Origin: Agarophyton chilense
Taxonomy: Eukaryota; Rhodophyta; Florideophyceae; Gracilariales; Gracilariaceae
NCBI GenBank assembly: GCA_030374765.1
Contig: JARGXX010000096.1
Coordinates: forward strand, 868,001 to 932,000
Length of the DNA stretch: 64,000 bases
Direction of reading: 5' to 3'
Part shown: in pieces, positions 22,192 to 32,746 of the stretch
How positions within the stretch are numbered: the first letter of the stretch is position 1
Layout of the letters: each line of letters starts with the position of its first letter
Position numbers and translations under genes: made by a program
Notes under the pieces: generated by a model
What the model saw: only the letters and a program-made list of their open reading frames with translations
Told to the model about the DNA's origin: nothing
The model's database searches: none

Positions 22192-23145
22192 CTACTCCGT
22201 GGAGCAAACCAAATGGGCTTGGTTGGGTTTTCGAGATGGAATTGCGTGTCCTCTGGTTCTTTTATCGTTGCGCCTGGAGGTTCTGTAGGTTTCGCCATAA
22301 CCCTCGACGTAGGTAACGAGCCTTGGGAAGGAGTATTGCGGGTTTTCCGTGTGGTAGTTGCGCACATGTGTCCGAATGGCAGGGAGCAATCCCGTGATGA
22401 AGTGACAATTAAGCCGTCCTTCGGAGAACACGTTTTCACATCGGTAAGCCTTCTTCAATAGGTTTTCTGCGAAAGCCGAATCAGTCATGTTGGAGCTCTG
22501 CCTAAAGGAGATGACTTCCAGGTGGGCATCCATTATGACTTCATCCGTGGCGTAGGTTTCCAATAGGTAATAAACAACTTGGGGGTATGACCTGCGGAGC
22601 TCATGGTCTTGAGCATCTACGAGGGCAGTTGTGCCAGATATCTTCGGAACCACTCGGTCACGCGCCACTCCTGAAAGGAAGAATTGGAAAAGGTACAGAG
22701 CGGCGCTCACGTGGACACCGTTCTGATCGCAGGCCGTACGGAACAAACTGAGAAACCTAAGAAAATCAATGGGATCGGAACCAAAGAACTTTTCCGTAAT
22801 GATAAGTTGCATCCGTTTGGCCCATTTGGCGACTCTGCAAGCTACCGAACCAGATTATTTCGGGGACCTGTCGTCCAGCCGGTAATTCCGGTAGTTTAGA
22901 ACCTCAAGAAAAAGTTCGTTTGTGGTTGTCAGTGGTCTGAGGCCTCGAACGGCCGCCTCATCCACTTTCGAGTCGGTCGTTTCGGTCGAGGCCAATTCGG
23001 AATCACTCGTGTCCGAATGGTCTCTTCTTTTACTACTTCTGTGCTTCTTTCTCCTGCAGTTACTTCTTTTGTTCTTTCCAGCGGAGTAGGGACCTAAGGA
23101 ATCGATCTCTCTATCATATCCGATGGAGCCCTGAGGTCGCTGCAC
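22192..23145 (-). pseudogene. Gypsy gag of the second copy, frameshifted
   Basis: Two frames, 23145-22855 and 22812-22192, with a third continuing at 22188-21712. The first has a basic/Ser-rich stretch (RSNCRRKKHRSSKRRDHSD) and VLNYRNYRL, which parallels VLNYRYYRL in element 1. The second has the capsid-like segment (SDPIDFLRFLSLFRTACDQNG, VVYYLLETYATDEVIMDAHL, CHFITGLLPAIRTHV). The third contains a possible zinc-knuckle remnant (CPRACFLCLSLTQPFDC). Not functional as it stands. Confidence 0.7.
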
Positions 23146-23175
23146 CTCGTATAATCCGTCGGGTGGGGCAAGCGG

Positions 23176-25105
23176 TCACTCTTCTAGACGCGGAGCTTCT
23201 CTTCTGCTCCTAGATTGGCCCACAATGGGGTGTTCGTGATGGTATTTCCGGCGAGGGGCAGATAATTCCGCCGCTTCTGGGGTTTTGGTAGGGGACTGCC
23301 ATATGGAGAGCGGATGGTTAATTTGTGCTGGAGTGGTCCTAGGGACCAAATTGCCTGCCTGGCGTATGAAGGCTCCTTGACCGGCCTGTAGGAGTGAGTC
23401 TGTGAATAAGTCAGATTCCAATACCTTAGGGACGATTCGCGCGATAAGGTAATCCGTATGGTCAGCGATCGCCGTAGCGAGTCGCACGTCCATTATGGAA
23501 TCCACATGGGCTGAGCAGAGCTCACAGTGACGGGGCCAGAACCGAGAAGGTTGGCAAGCCCTGCGGGCATATTTTCTCTAGTTCCTTCGGTCTGTTGGGT
23601 TTCTCCCTGACGTGTCCCTGGCCTCGAGATGGCCTTGGTGAGGCGTTCTCGTAAACGCGCTGCCACTGCGGGTTCTTGGCGAATCCTTTCAGTGTTATCC
23701 AGGGGCGTCAGTACTTCTTGCGGCTGGCTCCTCGTTCTCCTGCGGTCGCTAGCCGTATCAACCTGAGGGTCAGGCGACATCGCTGGCGTTGTAGTCGCAC
23801 TTCGTCCTGCCGTAGGAGTCCAGGGACTGTACCATACAAAATCTCCAGCATTCGCTGTGCGTCCCGGCGAATGATCTCGATGGCGCACCCTCTTGCCTCT
23901 ACCTGATTGCTCCAATATAACTCCATGCCAGTCGATACTGTCGATCAAGTCTACCAAGAGTATGAATTCGTCATAATTAGCACGGGACCCCAACACAGGG
24001 GAAAGATCGAGTCGTCTCGCATATCTCCGCGCTGTTGGCGACATGTACCAAACCCGATAGGTATCGTAGGCATCCCAGAAGAGACACGCTGCCATCTTCG
24101 CAATGAACTTGGAGAACAAGACCGTCCAGTATCCCGAGAACGGGTCGTTGACCAACGCGGAACCGATATAGGTTATGGCAGGAGGAAGCTCCACCTGACA
24201 TCCACGAGGGCTCTCGATCTCCGCCTAGTGCTATGGCAGCGCGACATTGCGTCCGACGCGAGCATTCCGCCTAATTAGATCAATCTCGATCATTTGGTAT
24301 GGAACCAGGTACCCGAAGCGGGATCTCGTAGGTCGTTCCCAACGAGGATAATCCCAGTACGGAATGTCTCCCTTATGAAGGAAGCAAAAGTCCGCACGGA
24401 TCAAGGGCCGGCGAAGGCAGAGGGCCGCGTTGCGTACATCGCCTAAGCCACGCCATTCGTTGACGTCGACCTCGTATGAGAACTCGATGTACGACTATCC
24501 TTCGCCATTCGTGAGAGCCATCTAGGGATCCAGATTCCAATCTCCAGTGAAAATGACCATGCAAACGAACCGGTGCAGACGCTGATATATCAGCTTGGTG
24601 AACCGAGTACGGGCTTCGTCCACTCTTTCGTTGGTATACCGGGCTATCGCGTATTCTGGCAAAGCACAGTGCATAAGCCAATCGTGGCTGCGGATAGCCG
24701 CATACGGAAGGCCGTCAGGAAAGTAACCGCTGAAGACGTATCGGTTGATCAATGCGTCATCGCGAAGAGCGACTTGGTCAAACCAGGGAGTCTGCGGGGA
24801 AGAGGTCAGCGTCGTCGAGAGGGCTTCGTCCCACCAAGTCCGCGGGATGTGGATAGCTGCGTTGAGCCCGACGAGACGGCGCTCGAATGAACGCAGCGGA
24901 GGATACATAAGCCGCATTTGACATCACACCTGACGTCGAAGGCTGTAAGGGAAAGGATTGGAAAGCCGCACGAGGAGACCGCGTTGACCGGAACACGGAA
25001 GTCGCCGCAGCATGCAAATCGAAGCCACTGCTGGCGTAAGAACCCTTGGAGGGTACGTCTCAGTTGTTGGAGTTGTGCGGCGCGTATGGGTTCATCGTTG
25101 AGCAA
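23176..25105 (-). pseudogene. Antisense accessory gene of a second family-1 copy, fused to family-2 gag
   Basis: From about 25105 down to 23821 the minus strand repeats the accessory gene of 10711-12535: WFDQVALRDDALINRYV, ARTRFTKLIYQRLHRF, ELPPAITYIGSALVND, LLVDLIDSIDW and AGDFVWYSPWT. Stops at several points (for example just after 24522) break it. At 23818-23821 the similarity ends in a shared GGAC. The frame continues without interruption into the gag start of the other family (SPDPQVDTASDRRRTRSQP), giving a 233-codon chimeric frame 24194-23493, followed by gag frame 23505-23176. It is oriented away from its own LTR (25218-25834), as in element 1. Confidence 0.68.
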
Positions 25106-25217
25106 TTCGAAACAGATGGTACTTTCGTGGAGACGAGGATAATCCGGAACGCCGATGCATGCTCCGGTGTATAAGGAAGTCTTGCGTCGCCGGTGCTTCG
25201 CGTTTAACGGGGGGATG

Positions 25218-25834
25218 TGTAGTATTCTGCACTGTCGGAATGCCGATGGAAGGTGTTTTGGCTAAGTATAATGATACTCATAAGTGAGTGCAACGGCTAG
25301 GATAGAGTAATGAAGCGGCACCCAGCAAATGGTCCGTGAGGTGGTATGTTACACGTGGGACCTCGGTCTGCCACGGCGCATCTGATTCGACCCTTTGTAG
25401 GGAAATACCGGATTGGCAACGGCGCATATACTGTAGTGAGTAGCCACGTGGCGACCATTATCCCGTACTTTAGAGGAGTTAATCGGCTACCCAAGTTTAT
25501 ATATATATTATTATGTGCGGCGCTTACTCCTGTGCCCTGTACTCAAGGCACAGAAGGGAGCACCGACTCCAAAGTAAATGAGACAACAAACGGGTTCACA
25601 ACTCACTTGTTCCTTCTTTAGGATTCCTTAACCGGAGATCCAGACAAGCTACAACAAGTAGTTTTCCGTTCAATAGTACCAACCAACCTCATTGGCGAGA
25701 GTGGGGCCTTACAATCCCCATTCTAGCTCGCTAGTGTTGTGCTCTACCAAACCTTCCCCTTAGCCCCAAGCACCCATTCGGCAGTCCCGAACACTGTCGC
25801 AGGTGTCTGCTCTCTCCGTAGAGCGGATACTACA
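25218..25834 (+). repeat. Gypsy family-1 LTR, diverged, 3' LTR of a plus-sense copy
   Basis: Runs TGTAGTATTC to GGATACTACA in plus direction. It aligns with the other three LTRs but with many changes and small gaps. A purine run CGGGGGGATG directly precedes it, so it is a 3' LTR and its element's sense strand is plus, with the antisense gene to its left on minus. The right flank CTCGTGTCCG is gag sequence of the copy at 25835-26802 (compare 23006 onward), so this LTR marks an insertion into that gag. Confidence 0.82.
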
Positions 25835-26802
25835 CTCGTGTCCGAATGGTCTCTTCTTTCACGCCTTGTCTTCTTTTTTTTCCTGCGGTTACTTCGGTTC
25901 TTTCCAGCGGAATGGGTGCCTAACGGATGGATCTATATATCAAATCCGATGGAGCCCTGAGGTAGCTGTACCTCATATTGTCTTTTGGGTCGATCAATCG
26001 GTCTCTCTTTTTTAGACGCGGAGCTTCTCTTCTGCTCTTAGATTGTCCTTCCATTGGATTTTCCTGATGGTATTCCCGGCGAGGAGCGGGTAATACCGCC
26101 ACTACTGGGAGTTCGGTAGGGGGTTGCCGTATGGAAGCCGGATGGATAACTTGTGGAGTGGTCTTAGGGACCGCGTTGCCTGACTGGCTGGTGACTGCTC
26201 CTTGAACGGCCTGAATGAGGGAGTCTATGAATAGCTCAGAATCCATGACCTCGGGAACGATTCGCGTAATGAGTTAATCCGTGTGGTCTGCAATAGTCGT
26301 AGCGAGTCGCATTTCCACAATGAAATCCATATGGGCTGAGAAGAGCTCACGGAGATGGGGCCAGAGAAGGTCAGCAAGCCCGGCGGGAATATTCTCCATA
26401 ATTACTTCCGTCTTATGGGTTTTTCCTTGTGTCGTTCCTGTGCTAGCGGTGGCCCTGGTGAGGCGTTCTCGTAAACGCACTGCTACTGTGGCTTCTCGGC
26501 GAATCCTTTCAGGGTCCCCAGGGGAGTCAGTACTCCTTACGGCTGGCTTCTCGTGCTCCTGCGGTCACTAACATTATCAACCTGAGGTTCAAGGGACATC
26601 GTCTGCGTGGCAGTGGCAACTGGTCCTGTCGTAGGAGTCCTATGGTCTGGTCGGTTGGGTGTATTTCCTGCATCCATAATGGCGGTTGCTTCTGTACTTC
26701 TGGTCCGTTGGGGAGTTAAACCAAAGGTTAGAATCCGGATAATTCTTCGTTCCAGTGGTCCGTTCAATTATTACTTGAGGTTTCTAAGTCGGGAGACCAA
26801 AA
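25835..26802 (-). pseudogene. Gag start of a family-2 gypsy copy, interrupted
   Basis: Minus-strand frames 26767-26537, 26480-26274 and 26246-25920. They read MSLEPQVDNVSDRRSTRSQP, then NIPAGLADLLWPHLRELFSA, then VPEVMDSELFIDSLIQA. All are clearly related to 23176-23800. Several stops occur (one directly after ADHTD). The copy begins at the primer binding site 26799-26785 next to the LTR at 26803 and is cut at 25834 by the family-1 LTR. Confidence 0.72.
26785..26799 (-). other. Primer binding site of the family-2 copy
   Basis: Same 15 bases as the site at 19815-19829 (minus strand TGGTCTCCCGACTTA), 3 nt from the LTR end at 26803. It establishes that the LTR at 26803 is a 5' LTR in minus sense. 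Confidence 0.72.
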
Positions 26803-27162
26803 TGTAACGCAATGACGGGTTTAGTCAGCGTACGGGTCTCGACCGGTGGTAGCGTGGTAGAGCGGGTCCTAGGGTTCGAATCCGTGACGGCGGCACTCCC
26901 AGAGTACTTGGTGCAATGGGTTGGTATTTTCTACCTATTCCTACAGGTTGGAGCTACAGAAACGATGGCTTGAAGACCAATTGGTGGAACTAATGTATCA
27001 AAGGGGTTATTTAGTATCCTAACGGTGCCTACCTTACTCTATGGGAAAAGCGTCATCCAGGCCTAGTAAATAGCAATGGCGACGCGGTGGGATGCGTGGT
27101 GTTTGTAAGATACCTCAGGCCCTGGCGGCTTACACAACTCAACCGCTATCGTTGCTCCTTCA
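26803..27162 (-). repeat. Gypsy family-2 LTR, 5' LTR (360 bp)
   Basis: In sense (minus) direction it begins TGAAGGAGCAAC and ends GCGTTACA. It aligns in inverted orientation with 35200-35640, which is about 80 bp longer through an AT-rich insertion (or this copy has a deletion). At 26842-26886 it contains a D-arm-like TAGCGTGGTAGAGC followed closely by GGTTCGAATCC, a perfect tRNA T-loop box. The outer flank is CAATA. Confidence 0.8.
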
Positions 27163-27186
27163 CAATAACGCCGCGTACAGAACGTC

Positions 27187-28384
27187 TTGAAAAATACCGA
27201 GAAGACTACCGTGGCCAAAAGGATGATAGATGAGGCGGCAAGTAACGGCGAAAAACTTGTTATTTCACGAGCAGTAAGCCACTTTATAATTATTTTTCCC
27301 GTGGCAATCATAAAGCTAACCTACAGAAAGCAAGTAGATATTGGAAACAAAGAGAGATGTTGTTCAGTGGGGATAACAGGATATCCAAGAACAAAAAATT
27401 TTCACTCGTCACACACACAAAATATGGACTAAGACGAAACTCTTGCAAGTCTCAAAATGGATGCCTCATAAAAACCTCTCCATTGGTGTACGCACTGCAA
27501 TTAGATCTAATTGAAGAATTCAATCGCATGCACAAGACCGCCTTAAAGTTCAATACAACTTTATTACGTCGTTTGGCTATGTTGCTTATTTCAAAGAAAA
27601 GATATGGCTCCTTTCATGTACATATGAGAGAAAATCACACAAACGACCTTATCAAAAATTAAATAACCTCGCTGGGGATACTATCTTTCATGAAACGATA
27701 TCCCATCGTCAGCCGATACCAATGTGGGAAGATAATGGTGTCTCTAAAGAAGCAAGAACAAATAGAGCGCGAAATGGCCCTTCATTTCGGACAGTTAGCA
27801 GGAAAGTCCCGCTTCAACTCTTTGCTTGAAAAAGAAGTCCTAAATGCAGGCAAAACGCATTTTTGCATTAATATGGACGACCGAATATGTTAGCGCTCGT
27901 CGGAAAGAAAAATGTTTGCTACGCCGATGTTGTTTCTGGATATGATGGGATTACAATCATGGGTATGATATAGGGTAGAAAAACGGCTTCTCTGGAGATA
28001 ATGATGTCGATTTTCAAGAACGCACATAGTAACTATCCTATTCGCGGTCTAGCAGAAGATGCTCTACAAGCGGTATACCGGACAGGTCCAAGAGCGTGGA
28101 TGAATGAGCAGGTCGTTCTTGAGTTGGTGCGCGAAAAACATATGTTTATGCCGTTGCCAAATGGCAGCAAACGTGTTCTGTACATTGAAGACTTTAGTAT
28201 TCGCGACATCACGGAGGACGTAAGGAAATTATTCGCCGAAAGTAACACAGAGATTTGGTCCTTCCCTTACAATGCCAGTAATTTAGTACAGCCTGCTGGT
28301 AGCTTCATCATTCAGATACTCAAGACGATTTGGAGGAGAGAATGGTATGACTATAAGATGGAATTATTAGATAAACTCTTGTAG
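27187..28384 (+). pseudogene. Pogo/DDE_1-type transposase relic, plus strand
   Basis: Decayed DDE_1 transposase. Frames 27187-27432, 27357-27662, 27690-27893 and 28001-28384 read in order. The first Asp region is THFCINMDDRIC; it is followed in a shifted frame by CYADVVSGYDGITI and after a stop by SNYPIRG. The next frame has RTGPRAWMNEQVVLELV, then VLYIEDFS where an active copy has the second Asp, then NASNLVQPAGSFIIQ, and ends IWRREWYDYKMELL. The usual LVQPCDSF is altered. GC is lower than in the gypsy elements. Confidence 0.72.
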
Positions 28385-29223
28385 GCGGACGGTGGAAAGA
28401 GATTTGGAAAGTTGGGAAACCCTGAAAAACATGGCTTTTTGAAGACCGCTGCTACATCTGTGCGTGTGATGAGTGCACAGGGCAACAATGAGTAGCTTCC
28501 GCCCAGGGTCAAAGTGGAGCACTTTTGACCAAAATTTTGGATAAACCATGATAATATCCCCAATTTAATTGAAATACTGCTCCAACCGAGCAAAAACAAG
28601 TCTTCGAAGAGCCCCAAAAACGATTTCGTATGAAATCCAGTACTTTTCCTTTCCGACAAGAAACAACGCAACCCCCCAAACTTTGATAAAACCAGTTTTC
28701 CGAGGTCAATGTGGAGGAGATTCGCTTCTATTCAAAAGCACTAAGCATTTTCCAATTCTTATCGTCTAAAACCTATTGATCGCCTAAAGAGTGGTCAATG
28801 ATGATTTTGTGCGACTCGAAGGCGCTATTCTCAACCTCGTGCTGCTTCAACAAATTTTGCGCACACATTTCTTCCCCAGCCAAGACATGCTTGTGACGCA
28901 ACTGATCCTCACTCTTACTTGAATCACACAGCCCAAGTCGTTCAGCGAACGTTCTGCGCCGCGGCTCTCGACTAATTCTCTCCAATGTTGGATACTCTAA
29001 AGATTCGCTGTGTATCAAAAGCCCACTCGGACAATCAATATCGAAGGCTAAGCTAGGTGGCGGGGAGGAAGTATTTGGTTGACTTATTTCAAATTGCTTT
29101 GATGAAGAATTTTGCATGGACTTCTTCTACACAGATGGCGCACTCAATGTGTTACCGCTGACTCTGAGGCAATTTTTCCAACCTGCCCCGAATTCTTTCT
29201 CAATTTTGCCTCTTGTCGTTTCT
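28385..29223. other. No gene seen; end of one relic and start of the next
   Basis: AT-rich. A 114-codon minus frame (29117-28773) with no recognisable family lies downstream of the minus-strand relic and may be part of it. No terminal inverted repeats could be found by eye. Confidence 0.35.
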
Positions 29224-30940
29224 TCACTTTCTGCAGTCTAGTGCCTTCTCGTTCTTTGGACTTCTGAGTCTTTTCTTCCACTTTCTATCGTTGACCTGCA
29301 GCTTCTTCAAGCCATTTTCCTTGCGTTCGATTCCTTTTTTCTGCTTTTTTCTGTTTCCTGAATTGAATAGATTCTTCATTGCGCTTCTGGTTCTCGAGTT
29401 CCATTTTCTGCGCCAATTCAGCCGCTTTCTTCCGTTTTTTATAACTTCACCATACGTTAGATATATGGCCGGGACAACTGTCGATATCGCTGTGCGGTCG
29501 AATAATTTGTCTATTGCCTTTTTGTCCTTTTTCGATGTTGGAGTAAGTTCAACGGTGATATTTTCTGCTCTACGACTCTTTTCGAAGACGTTGTTCAGCC
29601 TTACGTGCTTGTGAAAAATAGATCGTTTGTCGGCTACAATGTCATTGAAATTCTTGAGAAAGGCGGTGCCTGTAACCCGCTTAATCTCATTTTTCGCTGC
29701 GTTCGTCTTTCTTGAAGTGGCTCCATTCCACTTTTCTTCGGCCATAGTCTCGTGCTCTCAAACACAGCATTCACGATAGTCTTAGTGAGAGATTTAAAAC
29801 CTGTGATACCAAAACGAAACTTATTGACCATGTCCGGGAAGTCAATATGTACATCTCGCGACAGATAGTCACGCATGGAGCGTGTTGCTTTCTTGAACAA
29901 ATGATTGAAAGTATTGTAATAGACTCGCATGAAGTGGGAAGTATTTGCTGAGCTTTGAACGATTTTTGCATTATTTTCTATAGCTTTTTCCAGCCAGTCA
30001 AATCGATTTCGAGACCTGTGACCATCCGAAATGAGTACGAACTTCTTCTTGGGTTTTAAGTTTTAGAAGGCGTGGCGCACAATGTGATTGATTAAGTAAA
30101 GTATAACATCCTTCGTCGTGGAGCCATTTTCTATCCCAATTATGAAGGCATCTCGAAGAAACCAGTCTTCGTACTTCACTCAGTGAGACCGTTCTCATAC
30201 TTGAAAATTTTCTTCGTGTAGAGGGTAAAACCACCGTTTCTTCACGTACTTGCCCGCAAAAATAAAAAACGGGGGCAGCACATGTCCGGCGGCGGACGTA
30301 ATGACTACAGCTGTGAAATGCTTTCCTGGCTTAGTTGAATTGATTTTGAATCCTCCATGCATAGTATGAGCCCCTACGAAGCCTTTTTGAACACTTATTC
30401 TCTCGCCAACTACGTCTATTATGTCTATGATTCATACCGAAACAGTATCTTCCAATTTGCCATTATTTTGATTTCGGCAAGCTAAAAGAGATTTTTCGAA
30501 TGTCTTCACATGTTCAGGGTTTTCAGAGGTAAGTTCAACTTTATCCTTGTCCTCTGCTTTTCTAAAGGTGATGCTTCTGTGTCGGGCTCTAAAATAACGT
30601 ACCCAATCGTCGGAAGGGTATCCATTCGAGAACGATAGGCGGTTATCGCTGGCCACTTTTGCCGCTATTGATTTCAGTGTATTCACATTGGTTGCGAAAC
30701 CTTTCTTGGCAGTCTCGATGAAGTGATTAAAGTTTTCTTTCTTCTGTTATCGTTAGTACTGTTTTCTTTCCTCGTCGAATGTTTTGAAAGGCGTTGCAAT
30801 ACAGTTTGTTTGATTGTTCGCATTGGAATATGTTCTTCTTCATTGTACAGGTTGTTCCATTGGAAAGGCTTGTTATCTTTGTGATAGTGCAAATAGGAGT
30901 TTTTTCGTCGCAGAGTAATAACTTCTCTCCTTAATTTCAC
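29224..30940 (-). pseudogene. Pogo/DDE_1-type transposase relic, minus strand
   Basis: A different decayed DDE_1 transposase. 30940-30432 holds a CENPB/pogo-type DNA-binding part (SFSNGYPSDDWVRYFRARHR, then ITFRKAEDKDK). After a stop the catalytic domain follows: VGERISVQKGFVGAHTMHGG, AAGHVLPPFFIFAGKYVKK, then VLISDGHRSR with the second Asp, and IVQSSANTSHF. The expected LQPCDQ after SHF is replaced by MRVYYN, so the third acidic residue is lost. A Lys-rich tail continues in frame 29745-29224. Stops and shifts at 30434, 30215-30235 and about 30070 confirm decay. Confidence 0.75.
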
Positions 30941-31714
30941 AGTGTTTTTTCCCGCTCATTGCGTTTGCGAATTATAAATTATTTCTTTCGCATTGAATTT
31001 ACAATGTTTTGCGAGTAATCTCTGCAAAACGGAATGATGTTGACAGGTTTTTGCTCGTTATCAAATAAAACTATTGCGTTTTGTAGCCCGTCGTAGCTAT
31101 GAAGCAGTTACAGAAGTGCTTTGTTCAGCTGTTTGCCACATGAGCTGTAGGATTCAAACCCATTCTCTCTTGGAGATGGGGAAATTTTTGTTCAACGCTT
31201 TATGTTAGCTACAAATGCTCTGATCAAATTGAGGGTACAGAATGGATTCTATGCACCACAAAAAGGCCTTCGCGTATGAATACAATACCAAAGGTGCTTG
31301 GGGCAACTGAACGCATTAGAGATGCCTGGAAAGTGTTCATATTACCGTTTCTAACTTCTGAAACAGACTTCTCCAAAATCTTTGCTCTACTTTGACGCTG
31401 CGGGGAAGATAGTCATTTATGCCCATGAAACCATGATCAGATGCAGTTTGGCTCTAAATTATAACGGACAGTGGGAGGAAAGGCAACTGTATCCAGAGTT
31501 GCAGGCGATTGTTGGCAAGTACAGGGAAAACTTTGATGGTGAGGTTGTAGGAGAGACATCACAAGGTCTACTTTGGCACCCACACTATTTCGGATGGTTC
31601 TGATTAGCGTGGTCCACACTAATTTACCCGATACTCAACTATTGTGGGTAATAAAAATAGTGTGGTTCACACCAATTCTGTTGAACTGCCGTAAAAAAAA
31701 TGCGTTCAGATTTA
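30941..31714. other. Unassigned AT-rich stretch with paired palindromes
   Basis: No recognised gene. A 73-codon plus frame (31382-31603) and a preceding broken frame resemble nothing known. At 31606-31670 two imperfect palindromes occur, TTAGCGTGGTCCACACTAA and TAGTGTGGTTCACACCA. A related one, TAGTGTGGGCCTCACTA, lies just left of the Harbinger at 7380-7397. Confidence 0.4.
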
Positions 31715-32080
31715 GGGCCGGTCTATACAATGTGTATTTGGATATGTAGCTGCACGGTTGTGATGAGACCAGGTAATATATGGATTCTCATTCGGCGAAA
31801 GGGAAGATAAGAATACAGATTTCGTTCAGACAGAAACACTTTTTCCGGTCAGAAAAGGAAGTGAGATGGCCTGAAGCAACGCAATCTGCTTGGATGCCGT
31901 ACGAAACCGAGATAAATATCCCGGGAACTCTCCTTTTTTGGCGGGATCGGTGCGATTATCGCACTTCGATGACTGCATCTCCATGCCCCCTGCTGACCAA
32001 GGGGTGGTATCAGCTCGAATCCGTTGGTTCATGACAGCCGAAGCTCTAGTTGCCAACAAATCTGTCAACATGGAGGTGAC
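31715..32080 (-). mobile_element. PIF/Harbinger right end, detached and inverted
   Basis: Begins with GGGCCGGTCTATACA preceded by TTA, which reversed is the right terminal repeat followed by TAA. It ends at GTGAC (32076-32080), the reverse of the GTCAC at 10016-10020. The plus-strand frame from 31890 (SVRLSHFDDCIS, SARIRWFMTAEALVANKS) runs open into the LTR and is the N-terminal part of the accessory protein whose remainder is at 10020-9077. Confidence 0.85.
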
Positions 32081-32746
32081 TGTAGTATTCTACTACTTCG
32101 GCGTTCCGATGGTTTCTTTGTCGCAAAGTCGCGGTTGCAACTCATACGTGAGTGATATCATCAGCATTTTGATATGAAACGGCACATCGCGTAGGATGCC
32201 AGGAGGCAGGGTACATTGTTGGAACACGTGGTATCACGAGTGGACTGGCTTGCAACGGCGCATGTAGTGGCGCTCCACGTGGCAGGTTTTACTACCCTTT
32301 GTAGCTAGACGTCCATTAGGGACCATAGCCATACAGTGGTTTGGCTAAGTGGCTGACCACTGGGTATTATTTATATATTTATTTGGGCACTCACCCTGGC
32401 ACACAGTATATAGTGCACCAGACGTGAGCGCCGACTCCCAAGTAAAGGAGACAACATGGGCATCATGACTATTTTGTTCCTCGCTTAGGATTCCTTAACC
32501 GGAGATCCGGACGAGCTATAATAGATAGTCAGCCCTCAACCACTTCACGAGCCGTCTCGTACCTACGTTCCATCAACGTTTTACAGTTGCACTGTTCACC
32601 CTCGCTGGCGAGTAGTGGCCTTACACCCCACTTCCAGCTCGCTGGTGTTGTAGCTCTACAACCCCTTTTCCTTCGCCCCAAGCGACCCATCGGCAGTCCG
32701 AACGCTGTCGCAGGTGTCTGCTCTCTCCGTTAGAGCGGATACTACA
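32081..32746 (+). repeat. Gypsy family-1 LTR, single copy
   Basis: 666 bp, TGTAGTATTC to GGATACTACA in plus direction, opposite to the LTRs of element 1. The first 55 or so bases are identical to the U3 start of 10021-10686, the next 50 follow 19832-20499, and the rest fits both. The left flank is GTGAC (inside Harbinger), the right flank ACAGA (inside a family-2 copy), so the two sides come from different insertions. Confidence 0.9.

Larger units (their letters stand above)
20500..23817 (-). mobile_element. Second gypsy copy, gag-protease-RT fragment
   Basis: Minus-sense fragment of a diverged gypsy element. It runs from a gag start (joined at 23818-23821 to an antisense accessory gene) through gag to protease and the beginning of RT, and is cut off at the LTR end at 20499. 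Gag sequence resembles the copy at 25835-26802 (family-2 LTR), so it is assigned to family 2. Neither LTR is present at its own ends. Confidence 0.75.
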
